From assembly GCA_030613045.1 (NCBI GenBank), contig JAUWMS010000222.1:1-5545 (forward strand): a stretch of 5,545 nucleotides of DNA. The letters are read 5' to 3'. The notes beneath the pieces were generated by a model, which ran no database searches, was not told the DNA's origin, and saw only the letters and a program-made list of their open reading frames with translations. The DNA is from Candidatus Latescibacterota bacterium (GTDB taxonomy: Bacteria; Latescibacterota; 4484-107). Shown in pieces: positions 5,053-5,545 of this stretch. The translations under genes were made by a program, and so were the position numbers. How positions within the stretch are numbered: the stretch's first letter is position 1; each line of letters opens with the position of its first letter.

Positions 5053-5199
5053 AAGCTGCTCCACTTTTTCTCTCAGGGATCAGGGAGCAGGGAAACCGCT
5101 GCCGTTGAACATTGAACATTCAACATTCAATATTCAATATTGAATGTTCAATACTCAATGCGCCCTGCGCCCTGCCCCCCGCAAAAAGTGAAGCAGCTT
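5053..5199. repeat. Nested inverted-repeat element between the CBM9-like and FlgD-Ig genes
   Basis: The outer arms AAGCTGCTCCACTTTTT (5053-5069) and AAAAAGTGAAGCAGCTT (5183-5199) pair at 16 of 17 positions. Middle arms CAGGGAGCAGGG (5081-5092) and CCCTGCGCCCTG (5163-5174) pair at 11 of 12. The centre is an imperfect 51-bp palindrome (5110-5160) with 13-bp perfect arms about C5135, made of repeated TTGAACATT / CATTCAATATT units. The element fills most of the 207-bp gap between two co-directional genes and has no coding capacity. It could be a mobile palindrome or a transcription barrier. Confidence 0.7.
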
Positions 5200-5212
5200 C
5201 TCCAGGATTTAC

Positions 5213-5545
5213 TCAATATACTACGGCTATCGTTCCCGTCCGACTATAGAGACCACTCTCCGTATCGGCAAAAATGCGATAGATATATATCCCGGCGGGG
5301 ACCCGCTTTCCCCGATCATCTCTCCCATCCCAGGGCACAGTGTAAACCCCGCTCTTTTGGCCTTTTTCGTGTTTGAAGACCAAAGCACCGGACACGTCAT
5401 AGACAGACACCCAAACCGGAGCCGGCTCAGAAAGCTGAAGCAAGCTGTAGGAAATCCAGGCTACGTCGTTTGTCCCGTCGCCATTGGGCGTCAAGGTTTT
5501 TGGGGAAATGTTCACATTGGTAATCAGATTCCCGCCAAGCGCCCA
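5213..5545 (-). CDS. C-terminus of a secreted protein with a FlgD-like Ig / gliding-type C-terminal domain (5' end outside window)
   Basis: The frame is open from the right edge to a TGA at 5213-5215, giving 110 visible residues. A GTG at 5515 falls inside the domain lead-in (NVNISPKTLTPNGDG) and is not a real start. The lead-in, TPNGDGTND (19-27 of the visible part), is the Asp/Gly-rich, probably calcium-binding turn that opens this domain. It is followed by beta-strands VWVSVYDVSGALV (44-56) and the signature WDGRDDRGKRVPAGIYIYR (72-90), ending at TIAVVY. The domain is known as FlgD_ig or CHU_C-like and usually closes large secreted or surface proteins, where it may serve attachment or sorting. 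The function of the main body lies beyond the window. The gene runs towards the CBM9-like gene, 207 bp away. Confidence 0.85.
   Translation of the reverse strand, partial: WALGGNLITNVNISPKTLTPNGDGTNDVAWISYSLLQLSEPAPVWVSVYDVSGALVFKHEKGQKSGVYTVPWDGRDDRGKRVPAGIYIYRIFADTESGLYSRTGTIAVVY

Noticed and set aside
5110..5160. CRISPR-like array of TTGAACATT / CATTCAATATT units
   Set aside because: The units are adjacent and partly inverted, with no unique spacers; this is a palindrome, not a CRISPR array.
5513..5515. GTG as the start of a 100-residue protein
   Set aside because: The frame continues open to the window edge, and the GTG falls within the lead-in of the FlgD-Ig domain, which is a C-terminal domain.

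Overview
The window is about 50% GC. It looks like chromosomal DNA from an uncultured bacterium of the Poribacteria / Latescibacterota / Planctomycetes-like kind. That placement is inferred from three gene families: a DUF6785/DUF6784 polytopic membrane protein, a CBM9-like secreted protein, and a large secreted protein ending in a FlgD-type Ig domain. No 16S or single-copy marker gene is present, so the phylum is not established. All protein genes with support lie on the minus strand.

Layout from left to right. (1) Positions 1-107 hold the N-terminus of a MerR-type HTH regulator, cut by the window edge, with a good Shine-Dalgarno and an AT-rich leader. (2) Positions 108-1001 contain no intact gene. 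They hold an integration scar: a tRNA-Arg(UCU)-like 3' half (473-517) lacking a matching 5' half, a strong bidirectional terminator (534-570), and two short diverged remnants of tyrosine-recombinase C-termini, one on each side (557-673 and 301-357). A 22-bp-arm inverted repeat (771-845) and a terminator for the next gene (881-902) follow. (3) Positions 1002-2993 encode an intact DUF6785-family membrane protein. (4) Positions 3006-3937 are a repeat-rich gap: a MITE-like palindromic element with perfect 15-bp terminal inverted repeats and TA ends (3079-3266), a second inverted-repeat element (3328-3458), a fragment carrying a von Willebrand A MIDAS-like motif that runs into the second element (3399-3719), and a short tandem repeat. 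(5) Positions 3938-5005 encode an intact secreted CBM9-like protein with an unusual pilin-like C-terminal tail. (6) Positions 5006-5212 hold a nested inverted-repeat element. (7) Positions 5213-5545 are the C-terminus of a secreted protein with a FlgD-like Ig domain, cut by the right edge.

The two extracytoplasmic proteins (CBM9-like and FlgD-Ig) are co-directional and may belong to a polysaccharide- or glycoprotein-handling locus. The DUF6785 protein resembles OPT-type transporters in overall plan, but its substrate is unknown. The palindromic elements between every pair of genes make a simple operon unlikely, and several may act as terminators or carry promoter parts. The most distinctive feature is the tRNA/integrase scar. 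I see no complete new system in the window.
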